Below, one piece after another: positions 8,305 through 16,638 of a DNA stretch of 20,919 bases. Within the stretch, counting starts at the first letter, position 1; the number at the start of each line of letters is the position of its first letter. Source of the stretch: SP202 sp036339395 (GTDB taxonomy: Bacteria; Planctomycetota; Phycisphaerae; Phycisphaerales; SM1A02); the NCBI GenBank assembly GCA_036339395.1, contig JAYZBD010000015.1:1-20919 (forward strand). The letters are read 5' to 3'. The translations under genes were made by a program, and so were the position numbers. The notes under the pieces were generated by a model. That model made no database searches. It saw only the letters and a list, made by a program, of their open reading frames with translations, and was not told the DNA's origin.

Positions 8305-10487
8305 GGTGTTGAATCCTCTTCGAGCACACCCTCGAACACCGTGTTTGGAGCTGCAAGATCACGCAACTCGACGTTCACGTTCATTCGTTCGGGGGGTATG
8401 CCGACTATGTACTTTCTCAGGCCGCTGAGACGGCGGACGTAGGTCTGCATGATGGCACGCTGGCGATAGAGTTCAGGTGCTGCCCGGTACGCGGCAACCT
8501 GGCTCTGGACCCGGCCTGCCTGGGCTCGTTTTTCCATGATCTCGATCCACCGGTCCCGCTCGGCTGAGGCAATGATCGAAGCTGCCTGGCCTCCGGAATC
8601 CTCGAGAAGTCGTTCAGTGGCTGCAACCTGCTGCGCAAGTTCCCTGGAGGCGGCCCGGACCTGGGTCGCATCCTCGCCGAGTTCTTCGGCCAGCTTGTCT
8701 CGCCTGGCTCGTGCATCCTGCACTGCATCGATCGATTCCTCGATCTGGTCGATGACCGAGGGATCACCTGCAATGGCAGTAAAAAGTGCAATCCTGTTCC
8801 GCTCCGCGTTGGCGACACTGCGATCACGCTGCTGCATGGCAAGTGGCAGGTCCTGGAACCTGCTTGCAGCATCGCCCGAGGGACGGATCATGGGTATGTT
8901 GATCGCAACGATCTCGACGCCCACCTGCTGCTTGTCGAAGGCACGCTGTACCTCGACCAGCATCTGGCCGGAGATGTCTGCTCGATCATCCGAGAGGACA
9001 TCGTCCAGTGACCTGGTGGACATCTCCCGGGTCACCACGGAGAGCGCCAGGTCCCGGAGTGCGCGTTCACGATCCGTAAACTCCTGTCGTCTCTGGATCG
9101 ATTCCGTCCCGAAGTGGAGATACCTGAGCAGGCCCGGCTCGCCTCCGGATTCAGGCCTGATTCGGTATTCAAGTTGAACGAGCATGTCGACAAGTGCATA
9201 GTTCCCGCTGAAGTCGCCGGCTGCATCCTCTCCAGACTCGCTGTCCTGTGTTACACGGGCATCCGAGTCCACCGTCAATCTCGAGCGTCCGACAATGAAG
9301 GGCTCGATGACTTCACCCGGATCAAGACGTACCTCGTCCTCCCAGAGAAATCCGTCGCGCCGCCCCTTGTCCATCGGTGTCAATGGAAGTGAACGAAGTG
9401 AACTCACGTCGTAGACCCTGGTCTGCTCGATGGGCCATGGAAGTTTCCAGAAGAAACCCGGGTCATGAACCACGTTCCCTTCCGTGCCGACCAGCGCGCC
9501 GGATCGAAGCCGAAGCCCCTGTTCACGACCTCCGACTACGGAAAGCGTACTGAGCGCCAACAGTACCAAGAGGCCGAGGATGCACAGCCATGCGCTGCTC
9601 CTGAGCACCAACTGGTATCCCCATGAACTGGTGATATCGAACCCGAACTGGTAGTTGACCGCGTCATTGAGTGAACGCACCAGTGAATCAGGAGTTGCCA
9701 GGAGGCTGAGGCTTCGTGAATCGAAGGCGGCGCGTGGGAACTCGCCGCTGATTCGTGGACGGTAGAGATTCAACAGCAGGTTGAGCACCACTTCGACTCC
9801 GACGATGACCATGAAGACCGGGATGGCCCATGCAACGAAGAACATGACATCGTCGATCTCGAAGTAGCGGACGATCGTACCCACCGCAATGGCAAGAAGT
9901 ACGACCGCATTGCCGACCATGACGGCCGCGCCCGCTCGCAGGTTCTGCCAGACCTTCTGCTCGGCCATGCCGGCCAGGTATCGGGAAATGATGAAGCACA
10001 CGACCGAGAAGCCCAGGGTCACGGCAATGAGCCACCCCTTGTTCTCGGTCATCAGCAATTGCAGCCAGCCGTCGGATCCCGCCATGCCTGCCAGTGCATC
10101 GAACATGATCCAGGAGAGCAGGAACAACACGCACACGAACAGGAGGCTCGCAAGCGGCATGACCCACTTGTACATCATCCGGAGACGACGAGCCGCGACA
10201 CGGATCTCATCACCGGAACGATCGAAGATCGACTCGCCGCTCGTGGTGGCCGTCAGCTCGCCTTCCTCCAACGCCTCCAGTCGTTCGAGCTTGTGCTGGT
10301 TGAAGACGATGATGAGACCCAGCCAGACGATCAGTCCCGTGTAGAGATAGAACGAGGCGAAGCGCGCCGTCGCCTCGTCACCCCTGTATCCGAAGATCAG
10401 GAGAACGGTCGCTGCCACAAGCTGAAGCAGGAAACCAAAACCGGCGATATTTGTTGCTCGCTGGTAGGCGAGGTGATCGATTCTCAT
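8301..10487 (-). CDS. Polytopic SPFH/band 7 protein (HflK-like C-terminal half), first gene of operon
   Basis: This 728-residue protein is built in two parts. Residues 1-320 hold about seven hydrophobic segments (about 13-33, 43-62, 108-134, 150-173, 185-208, 213-240, 296-318). Residues 320-560 form an SPFH domain with the entry REQGLRLRSGALVGTEG and the HflK-type P-G-F-F-W-K-L-P-W-P-I signature. A coiled coil (about 560-690, rich in Ala, Arg, Glu and Gln) follows. Ordinary HflK has one membrane segment and about 420 residues, so the polytopic N-terminal module is unusual. An insertion of acidic residues (about 395-420) sits inside the SPFH domain. The ATG at 10487 is the operon's first start; a G-rich stretch lies 15 nt upstream. 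The stop overlaps the HflC-like start (ATGA). The role is inferred to be microdomain scaffolding; the membrane module may bind lipid or the exporter. Confidence 0.85.
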   Translation of the reverse strand: MRIDHLAYQRATNIAGFGFLLQLVAATVLLIFGYRGDEATARFASFYLYTGLIVWLGLIIVFNQHKLERLEALEEGELTATTSGESIFDRSGDEIRVAARRLRMMYKWVMPLASLLFVCVLFLLSWIMFDALAGMAGSDGWLQLLMTENKGWLIAVTLGFSVVCFIISRYLAGMAEQKVWQNLRAGAAVMVGNAVVLLAIAVGTIVRYFEIDDVMFFVAWAIPVFMVIVGVEVVLNLLLNLYRPRISGEFPRAAFDSRSLSLLATPDSLVRSLNDAVNYQFGFDITSSWGYQLVLRSSAWLCILGLLVLLALSTLSVVGGREQGLRLRSGALVGTEGNVVHDPGFFWKLPWPIEQTRVYDVSSLRSLPLTPMDKGRRDGFLWEDEVRLDPGEVIEPFIVGRSRLTVDSDARVTQDSESGEDAAGDFSGNYALVDMLVQLEYRIRPESGGEPGLLRYLHFGTESIQRRQEFTDRERALRDLALSVVTREMSTRSLDDVLSDDRADISGQMLVEVQRAFDKQQVGVEIVAINIPMIRPSGDAASRFQDLPLAMQQRDRSVANAERNRIALFTAIAGDPSVIDQIEESIDAVQDARARRDKLAEELGEDATQVRAASRELAQQVAATERLLEDSGGQAASIIASAERDRWIEIMEKRAQAGRVQSQVAAYRAAPELYRQRAIMQTYVRRLSGLRKYIVGIPPERMNVNVELRDLAAPNTVFEGVLEEDSTP

Positions 10488-10705
10488 GGTTGAGCGTCGA
10501 TGCCCCCTGCAGCTGTAAGGGGGACATGCGTCCCCGTCTTCAAATGGTCAAGGCCCCGGCCGAGGCCCCATATCAATACGTTCAACAGACCAGGGTTTGT
10601 TCGTCCCATGGGCGGAGCAGAATACCAAAATGTGACTACAACCATTCAAGAAGGGGCTTCTTCGCCTCCCACGAGGGGTAGGACGGGGGTACCATTTCCT
10701 GCCCG
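10488..10705. promoter_or_regulatory. Divergent leader between SPFH/ABC operon and ABC permease-uvrA
   Basis: This 218-bp non-coding gap must hold the promoters for both directions. I see no convincing -35/-10 pair for either; a weak plus-strand candidate is TTGTTC, 17 nt, GAATAC near 10590-10620. Two overlapping inverted repeats sit close to the minus-strand start (see 10503-10535), and a 6-bp hairpin (AAGAAG, GGG, CTTCTT) lies at 10648-10662 in the plus-strand leader. Confidence 0.5.
10503..10535 (-). promoter_or_regulatory. Two mutually exclusive hairpins in the operon leader
   Basis: CCCCCT (10503-10508) can pair with AGGGGG (10518-10523), and GGGGAC (10520-10525) can pair with GTCCCC (10530-10535, loop ATGC). 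The shared G-run means only one can form at a time. They lie 16-48 nt before the first start codon of the minus-strand operon, where alternative folding could hide or expose the G-rich ribosome-binding stretch. The pairing is seen; the switch is inferred. Confidence 0.35.
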
Positions 10706-11839
10706 ATGTTCCAACAGCTCCTAGCCATAACCCGAAACACCTTCTTCGAGAGCATCCGACAGCCGATCATGCTCGTGGTTGTCATTTCCGCATCGATCCT
10801 GATCGTCCTCAGCAACCCCCTTTCAGCCTTCACGATGGATGAAAACCAGCGGATGCTCGTCGACATCGGCCTGGCGACCGTCTTCCTCGCCGGAGCCGTA
10901 CTCGCTGCCTTCATCGCGACGAATGTCCTCGGCAGGGAGATCGAGAACAAGACGGCACTGACCGTCATCAGCAAGCCCGTCACGAGACCGGTCTTCATGA
11001 TCGGCAAGTACCTGGGTGTCGCCGGCGCGATGATGGTCGCCTCGTTGTGCATGACCCTCGTGTTCATGCTGGTTGAACTGCATACGGTCATAGAAACCGT
11101 AAAGGATCCCGTCCATGTACCAGTCGTCATCTTCGGCCTGGGTGGAGCACTCCTCGGTCTGCTCGCAGCAACCTGGTGCAACTACTTCTATGGGATGGTC
11201 TTCAGCAGCAGTGTCATCGCGATCACGACGCCGATCCTCTTTCTTGCATACCTGCTTGCCTTGAACTTCGGACCCGATTTCTCCTCGCAGTCGATGTGGC
11301 TTGCATTCGAAAGCCAGATCTGGCTTGCAGTCGTCTCGATCATGATGGCCATACTCGTCCTCTGTGCCATTGCCGTTGCCGTCTCAACGCGTTTCGGGCA
11401 ACTTGTCACCCTGGTCTGTACCGTCGGTCTCTTCCTGCTGGGCCTTCTCTCCGACTGGATCTTCGGCCGGGGCATCGAACGACTTGAAGCAGGCTGGCTG
11501 GACACTGCAAGGCTCAAGGGTCTCGTCACCCAGGAAGAAGTCATCAGGAGGATCGAGTGGACGACGGGTGAAGTCGAAGAGTCGATGACCATCATCGACG
11601 TGGCCACCGTTCCACTGTCGGACATGGCGACAACCGGTGAATACGTAACGTGGATCTTCTACTGGATCGGCTACAGCGTCCTCCCCAACTTCCAGATCCT
11701 CTGGCTCTCCGATGCACTGACGCAGGACACCGTCATTCCCTACTCCTATCTCCTGAGCACGCTCCTCTACGGGGGGTTCTATTCGATCGGTGTACTCGGG
11801 CTGGGAATCATTCTCTTTCAGCGACGCGAAGTCGGCTAG
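10706..11839 (+). CDS. ABC-2 type transporter permease (NosY-like), no adjacent ATPase
   Basis: This 377-residue permease has hydrophobic segments at about 20-37, 51-73, 102-124, 139-187 (two), 206-227, 230-250, 315-335 and 350-372. The cytoplasmic coupling motif EIENKTALTVISKPV, continuing to GKYLG, lies at 78-104. The same motif occurs in the 686-residue permease of the divergent operon, so both belong to one superfamily. No ATPase gene adjoins it on this strand; the nearest is the minus-strand ATPase at 4696-5877, making a shared motor possible. The N-terminus MFQQLLAITRNTFFESIRQP is typical of these permeases and supports the ATG at 10706. The stop TAG is 8 nt before uvrA, so the two are likely co-transcribed, though no functional link is known to me. 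Confidence 0.85.
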   Translation: MFQQLLAITRNTFFESIRQPIMLVVVISASILIVLSNPLSAFTMDENQRMLVDIGLATVFLAGAVLAAFIATNVLGREIENKTALTVISKPVTRPVFMIGKYLGVAGAMMVASLCMTLVFMLVELHTVIETVKDPVHVPVVIFGLGGALLGLLAATWCNYFYGMVFSSSVIAITTPILFLAYLLALNFGPDFSSQSMWLAFESQIWLAVVSIMMAILVLCAIAVAVSTRFGQLVTLVCTVGLFLLGLLSDWIFGRGIERLEAGWLDTARLKGLVTQEEVIRRIEWTTGEVEESMTIIDVATVPLSDMATTGEYVTWIFYWIGYSVLPNFQILWLSDALTQDTVIPYSYLLSTLLYGGFYSIGVLGLGIILFQRREVG

Positions 11840-11847
11840 GGCCACCG

Positions 11848-14724
11848 ATGACCGCCGCCTCCAGGACCATTCGCATTCGCGGGGCTCGAGAGCACAACCT
11901 TGCTTCTCTCGATATCGATCTTCCCCGCGACCAGATGGTAGTCATCACGGGTGTCTCCGGTTCAGGCAAGTCCTCGCTGGCCTTCGATACGATCTTCGCC
12001 GAAGGGCAGAGAAAGTACATGGAGTCCCTGAGTTCATACGCCCGCCAATTTCTCCAGCAGGTCAGCAAGCCGGATGTTGAAACGATCGAGGGACTCCCTC
12101 CAACGATCGCCATCCAGCAGCGGAGTGGCGGACACAATCCACGATCAACAGTTGCAACCACCACGGAAATCCAGGACTACCTTCGACTCCTCTTCGCCCG
12201 ATGTGGTGAACCCACCTGCTGGGCGAAGAAGGGGCGAGGGACCTGCAATCGACCAATCAGCGCAACCTCCTCGACGCAGATCGTAGATCGACTCCTGGAA
12301 ATGCCGGGCGGAACGAAGTTGATCCTCTGCGCACCCGTCATTCGTGGCCGCAAAGGTTGGCACAGGAACGCACTGAAGCAACTGCACCAGGATGGCTTCA
12401 TTCGAGTACGGGTTGATGGTTCGATCCTGGACATCCGGGATGCCCTTGCAGAGGGCGGCGAAAATCCACTGGATCTCAACCGACACGAACGCCATGACAT
12501 CGAAGCCGTCGTCGACCGGGTCACGATCAAGGACGGACTCAGGCCTCGACTGGTTGATTCACTCGAGACGGCGCTGCGAATCGGCGAAGGGCGGCTGCTG
12601 GTACTTGAAGTGGATGACGAGGAGGAACGAGCACATCGTTTCAGCGAGCGGATGGCCTGCCCCGACCACCCGGATCACAACCTCGAGGAGCTGGAACCAC
12701 GTCTCTTCTCCTTCAACTCCCCCTTCGGCGCCTGCAGGATGTGTGATGGACTCGGCGTCATGGACGAACTCGACCCCGCGCTGCTGGTGCCCGACACGTC
12801 CCTTGGTCTCGGGGAAGGTGCCATCGAGGCCTGGCGAAAGAGTGGACGACGATTGAACAACTGGTACGGACGACAGATCCGGAACTTCTGTGATGCGATG
12901 GATGTCGAGAAGTCGACACCGGTCGACCGGTTCACGGAGAAGCAGCATGATGTCCTCTTCAACGGAACACGCGGCCAGAAGAAGCGAGGCGTGTTCCATT
13001 TCGAAGGAATCCTTCCAAACCTGCAACGGCGTCTGAAGAAGACCGAGAGTGAACTGGTGCGTGAACGGATCCGGTCCTACATGAGTTCATCGATCTGCCC
13101 CGACTGCAATGGAGCGCGGCTCAGGCCGGAAGCCCTGCACGTGATGCTCCCCACCAGCCAGGGGCCGATGAACATCGCCCAGATCACCTCGTTGACCATC
13201 GGCAATGCAGGGAAACTCCTTGCCGACCCACGACTGGAAGGAGGCGCAGCAACGATCGCCGAGCCGATCCTGCGTGAACTCCAGTCGAGGCTCGGCTTCC
13301 TCGAGTCCGTCGGGCTCGAGTACCTCTCGCTCGACCGTGCAGCCAATACCCTCTCCGGCGGCGAGGCGCAGCGAATCCGGCTTGCGACCCAGGTCGGATC
13401 CGGCCTGGTGGGTGTCTGCTACGTACTGGATGAACCGACGATCGGACTTCACCAGCGGGACAACGAGCGACTCATCAGGACACTTCGCAACCTCTCCGCC
13501 ATCGGGAATACTGTCCTCGTCGTCGAACACGATGAAGGAGTCATACGCGCCGCTGACCACGTCGTCGACATCGGCCCGGGACCCGGGGTCCGTGGTGGGC
13601 ATGTCGTATCCCAGGGAACCGTCCAGGATCTCGAGAACGATGAGGAGTCCCTGACCGGGGCCTACCTGTCGGGACGCAGATCCATCGAGTTGCCCGGCGA
13701 TCGTCGCACGGTCGACACCTCGGAAGCGATTACCGTCAAGGGGGCCCAGGCCAACAATCTTGATGGCATCGACGTCGACTTTCCACTGAAGGCCCTGACC
13801 TGCGTCACCGGCGTCTCGGGTTCCGGAAAGTCGACCCTGCTCAACCAGGTCCTGCTTCGTGGAGCACTGCGTGAACTGCACCAGGGAAGGGAGATCCCGG
13901 GAGCACATGACAGGATCGAGGGACTGGATGCGATCGACCGTGTCGTGGCGGTGGACCAGTCCCCCATCGGTCGAACACCACGGTCGAACCCGGCAACCTA
14001 CACGGGCATCTTCGATGGGATCCGGAAACTCTTCGCCACCACGCGTGAAGCGAAGATTCGCGCCTACGCGCCCGGCAGGTTCAGTTTCAATGTCAAGGGC
14101 GGCCGGTGCGAGTCCTGCCAGGGACAAGGGGTGCAGCGCATCGAGATGCACTTCCTCCCGGATGTCTTCGTCACCTGCGACGAATGCCAGGGCTGCAGGT
14201 ACAACCCTGAAACACTCCAGGTGCTCTGGCGGCACAAGTCCATCTCGGATGTCCTCCGGATGACGGTCGAGGATGCCGTCGAATTCTTCGAGGCACACGC
14301 CGGCATTCACCGCATGCTCTCCTGCCTCAGGGATGTGGGGCTCGGGTACCTGCAACTGGGACAACCCTCAACGACGCTCTCCGGTGGCGAGGCCCAGCGC
14401 ATCAAGCTGGCCCGGGAACTTGGAACACGCCAGCAGGGCACCGTGCTCTACATACTTGATGAACCGACCACCGGGCTCCATTTCGCCGACGTCGAGAAAC
14501 TGCTGCACGTCCTGGATCGGCTTGTCGATCGGGGCCACATGCTTGTCGTCATCGAGCACAACCTCGATGTCATCCGCCATGCGGACTGGCTGATCGACCT
14601 TGGACCCGAGGGAGGCAGTGGCGGAGGCCGGGTCGTTGCAACCGGCTCACCTGAAGACGTGGCCGACTGCGGAGCAAGCCATACCGGTCGGTTCCTCGCG
14701 GAGTCGATCGTCAGCCCCGTTTGA
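11848..14724 (+). CDS. uvrA: UvrABC system protein A (excinuclease ATPase subunit)
   Basis: This 958-residue UvrA is the damage-recognition dimer of nucleotide excision repair; it loads UvrB on lesions. Both ABC modules are complete. The first has Walker A GVSGSGKSS (35-43), signature LSGGE (502-506) and Walker B VLDEPTIGLH. The second has Walker A GVSGSGKST (655-663), LSGGE (844-848) and ILDEPTTGLH. The C-terminal zinc finger is C754-x2-C757 and C777-x2-C780. The first zinc site reads C271-x2-H274 with C296-x2-C299, a His in the usual second Cys position. An extra short insertion separates two cysteines at 124 and 133. The ATG at 11848 (MTAASRTIRIRGAREHNL) is chosen because it matches the family N-terminus, has AGGG 6 nt upstream, and begins 8 nt after the permease; earlier in-frame starts would overlap the permease. 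The length matches E. coli UvrA (940). Cytosolic. Confidence 0.97.
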   Translation: MTAASRTIRIRGAREHNLASLDIDLPRDQMVVITGVSGSGKSSLAFDTIFAEGQRKYMESLSSYARQFLQQVSKPDVETIEGLPPTIAIQQRSGGHNPRSTVATTTEIQDYLRLLFARCGEPTCWAKKGRGTCNRPISATSSTQIVDRLLEMPGGTKLILCAPVIRGRKGWHRNALKQLHQDGFIRVRVDGSILDIRDALAEGGENPLDLNRHERHDIEAVVDRVTIKDGLRPRLVDSLETALRIGEGRLLVLEVDDEEERAHRFSERMACPDHPDHNLEELEPRLFSFNSPFGACRMCDGLGVMDELDPALLVPDTSLGLGEGAIEAWRKSGRRLNNWYGRQIRNFCDAMDVEKSTPVDRFTEKQHDVLFNGTRGQKKRGVFHFEGILPNLQRRLKKTESELVRERIRSYMSSSICPDCNGARLRPEALHVMLPTSQGPMNIAQITSLTIGNAGKLLADPRLEGGAATIAEPILRELQSRLGFLESVGLEYLSLDRAANTLSGGEAQRIRLATQVGSGLVGVCYVLDEPTIGLHQRDNERLIRTLRNLSAIGNTVLVVEHDEGVIRAADHVVDIGPGPGVRGGHVVSQGTVQDLENDEESLTGAYLSGRRSIELPGDRRTVDTSEAITVKGAQANNLDGIDVDFPLKALTCVTGVSGSGKSTLLNQVLLRGALRELHQGREIPGAHDRIEGLDAIDRVVAVDQSPIGRTPRSNPATYTGIFDGIRKLFATTREAKIRAYAPGRFSFNVKGGRCESCQGQGVQRIEMHFLPDVFVTCDECQGCRYNPETLQVLWRHKSISDVLRMTVEDAVEFFEAHAGIHRMLSCLRDVGLGYLQLGQPSTTLSGGEAQRIKLARELGTRQQGTVLYILDEPTTGLHFADVEKLLHVLDRLVDRGHMLVVIEHNLDVIRHADWLIDLGPEGGSGGGRVVATGSPEDVADCGASHTGRFLAESIVSPV

Positions 14725-15799
14725 AGACGACAAGCCTGTTGACCCCCCAGTTGAAGAGCAGTCCAAGTGCCGATCCGATCGCTGATCCTATGACGCCTGC
14801 CAGTGGCAGCACGACCTTGTCGCTGTAGTACCAGGTGACAAAGAACGTCACGAGGACCGGGATGGAACACACGACCACGAAGCCTGCGTACTGCCTGGCG
14901 ATGGATACGGGTTTCGCGTCCCAGAAGGCAAGCCTCCTGTCCCACAGGAAGTTCCATGTCATCGTGAGCAGTACGGCAACAAGTATCCGGATCCACGTAT
15001 CGGCCACTGTTCCTGCCATGACATCGAGCAGGGCCAGGAGCCCTGCGTAGACGACCATCCCGGAAGCACCCACGCATGCAAAGGGAATGAAACTCGACAG
15101 CCGGGGATACTTGAAGCGAGCAAGGCGGACGATGTGCACCAGGTACTGCCACTGCACCTTCAGGGACAACTTGCTTTCCCCATGCCTGCGCGTACTGAAG
15201 TGGATCGGGACCTCGACGACGTTCGTGCAGCGACACTTGACGATCAGTTCAAGTCCGATCTTGTAGCCGATCGGGTCGAGTTGGGCTGCACGCTCCCACG
15301 TTGCACGTTCGATCCCGATGAAACCACTCATGGGATCGAGCACCTTCGTGAATGGACGCGCCATGAGAGTCGCAACCTTCGAGTTGATCCAGCGAAGGAC
15401 TCCCCACCCATCTTCCGTCGAGCCGCCTGCGATGTACCGTGACCCCAGCGTGAAATCAGCTCCGGCTGCAAGCGCCTGCTCCATGTCCGGGATCGAGGAT
15501 GCCGGATGCGAGCCGTCCGCATCCATGACGACCAGGACATCGTGTCGCGCTTCCTCGAGGCCACGAATGACCGCCGAGGACAGTCCCCGCTCACTGGTCC
15601 GCGTGATCAACCGAACCCAGGGCTCGTCGCGATCGGCAACCAGCTCGATGGTTCCATCCTTGGAGTTGTCATCGACGATGATCACGTCAAGGTCGTGGCC
15701 TTCGGCTCGAAGGGATGCGAGGCCATCAAGCAGCTCCGGGAGACTGCCTGCTTCCCTGAACGTGGGAACTATGACTGATATGGGCCTCAATGTTGTCAC
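14711..15799 (-). CDS. Family 2 glycosyltransferase with GtrA-like membrane domain (polyprenol-phosphate sugar synthase-like)
   Basis: The N-terminal two thirds is a dolichol-phosphate-mannose-synthase-like GT2 domain. It has ISVIVPTFREAGSLPELL at the start, VDDNS (42-46 from the chosen start), metal-binding DADGSHP (93-99), a GSRY motif and RRHGESKL near the end. The last about 125 residues form a GtrA-type domain with about four membrane segments and the paired NFLWDRRLAFW and NWGVNRLVVFK motifs. Such proteins transfer a sugar from a nucleotide sugar to a polyprenyl phosphate and help flip it. The frame is open to a TTG at 15829, but I prefer GTG at 15799, preceded by GGGGGACAG, which leaves the usual short lead before the domain; a TTG at 15790 is also possible. 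It follows ispD closely and overlaps the convergent uvrA end by 14 nt. Confidence 0.88.
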   Translation of the reverse strand: MTTLRPISVIVPTFREAGSLPELLDGLASLRAEGHDLDVIIVDDNSKDGTIELVADRDEPWVRLITRTSERGLSSAVIRGLEEARHDVLVVMDADGSHPASSIPDMEQALAAGADFTLGSRYIAGGSTEDGWGVLRWINSKVATLMARPFTKVLDPMSGFIGIERATWERAAQLDPIGYKIGLELIVKCRCTNVVEVPIHFSTRRHGESKLSLKVQWQYLVHIVRLARFKYPRLSSFIPFACVGASGMVVYAGLLALLDVMAGTVADTWIRILVAVLLTMTWNFLWDRRLAFWDAKPVSIARQYAGFVVVCSIPVLVTFFVTWYYSDKVVLPLAGVIGSAIGSALGLLFNWGVNRLVVFKRG

Positions 15800-15843
15800 C
15801 TGTCCCCCATCGGTCCAATGACCATCCAATATTCAGACTGGGC

Positions 15844-16638
15844 CTAGGAGCCGAAGGGATCACCTGCTGGACGCGGCCTGGGCTGGCTCTTCAGAAGTGC
15901 CCGTGCAAGGTCCAGATCACGCGGAGTCGTGATCTTGATGTTTCCCGGGTCACCTTCGACGACATGAACCTTCTCTCCAAGTTCCTCGACCACCTGGGCG
16001 TCATCGGTTGCCTGGTCCAGGCCGTCACGATCATAGGCTCGCTGGAGCAGTGACCGCTCGAATACCTGCGGGGTCTGCGCAGCGACAAGGGTGCGGCGAT
16101 CGATGGTCTCCTCGACGGGCCTGGCAGGAACCGCCAGTCGACCCGCATCCCCAAGGATGGAATCGGCAAGTACGTCACCCGATTCGCCTGCATCAATCGC
16201 GGCCTCGGGATCGATCCTCTTTATGGTCGAGGACAACGAGGTCGATGGAACGACAGCGGGGAGCGACCGGGCTGCAACCAGGATTCGATCAAGCAGCATA
16301 TCCGTCACGTTCGGCCTCGCCGCATCGTGAACCGCGACATGTGTCGATTCCTCGGGCACATGTGCAAGTGCCTTCTGCACCGTCTCCCAGCGACCTGCCT
16401 GCCCCCCCTCCACGATCGTGACGCCATGGAATCCCAGCGAGGCACCGAATCGATCCTTGAACCTGTCAATATCACCTGGAGGACCTGCGACAATGATCGA
16501 GGAGACCTCGTCTCGTCGTGCAAAGCACTCGATGGTCCGAAGCAGAACGGCCCGTCCACCAAGATCACTGGACAACTTGTCTTCCCGACCGAATCGCTCG
16601 CTTCTGCCGGCTGCCGGAATGATGACGCAGAGGTTCAC
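15844..16638 (-). CDS. ispD: 2-C-methyl-D-erythritol 4-phosphate cytidylyltransferase
   Basis: This 264-residue enzyme of the non-mevalonate (MEP) isoprenoid pathway joins CTP to methylerythritol phosphate. The family marks are PAAGRSERFG (8-17) with K21, GGQAGRWETV (78-87), VHDAARP (103-109), TIKRID (138-143), TPQVF (189-193), ATDDAQ (210-215) and GDPGNIKITTPRDL (229-242). The start is GTG at 16638, inside a 4-nt overlap (GTGA) with the DUF1573 gene's stop, so translation is coupled. The loop between TIKRID and the ETIDRRTL segment is about 25 residues longer than in typical IspD (usual total length 225-240), and a Pro/Arg-rich tail ends the protein. The downstream polyprenol-phosphate glycosyltransferase uses a product of the same pathway. 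Confidence 0.95.
   Translation of the reverse strand: MNLCVIIPAAGRSERFGREDKLSSDLGGRAVLLRTIECFARRDEVSSIIVAGPPGDIDRFKDRFGASLGFHGVTIVEGGQAGRWETVQKALAHVPEESTHVAVHDAARPNVTDMLLDRILVAARSLPAVVPSTSLSSTIKRIDPEAAIDAGESGDVLADSILGDAGRLAVPARPVEETIDRRTLVAAQTPQVFERSLLQRAYDRDGLDQATDDAQVVEELGEKVHVVEGDPGNIKITTPRDLDLARALLKSQPRPRPAGDPFGS

Noticed and set aside
5906..10487. Reading the SPFH genes as a flotillin/antibiotic-resistance type locus
   Set aside because: The signature loops and HflC/HflK-style layout with coupled starts fit HflK/HflC; no flotillin-type repeat region or NfeD gene is present.
11650..11847. Longer N-terminus for UvrA from an upstream in-frame ATG
   Set aside because: It would overlap the permease by 190 nt, and the added residues do not resemble UvrA; the ATG at 11848 matches the family start.
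13087..14364. 425-codon open frame on the minus strand
   Set aside because: Fully antisense to uvrA, whose motifs run through the whole region; no recognisable domain in this frame.
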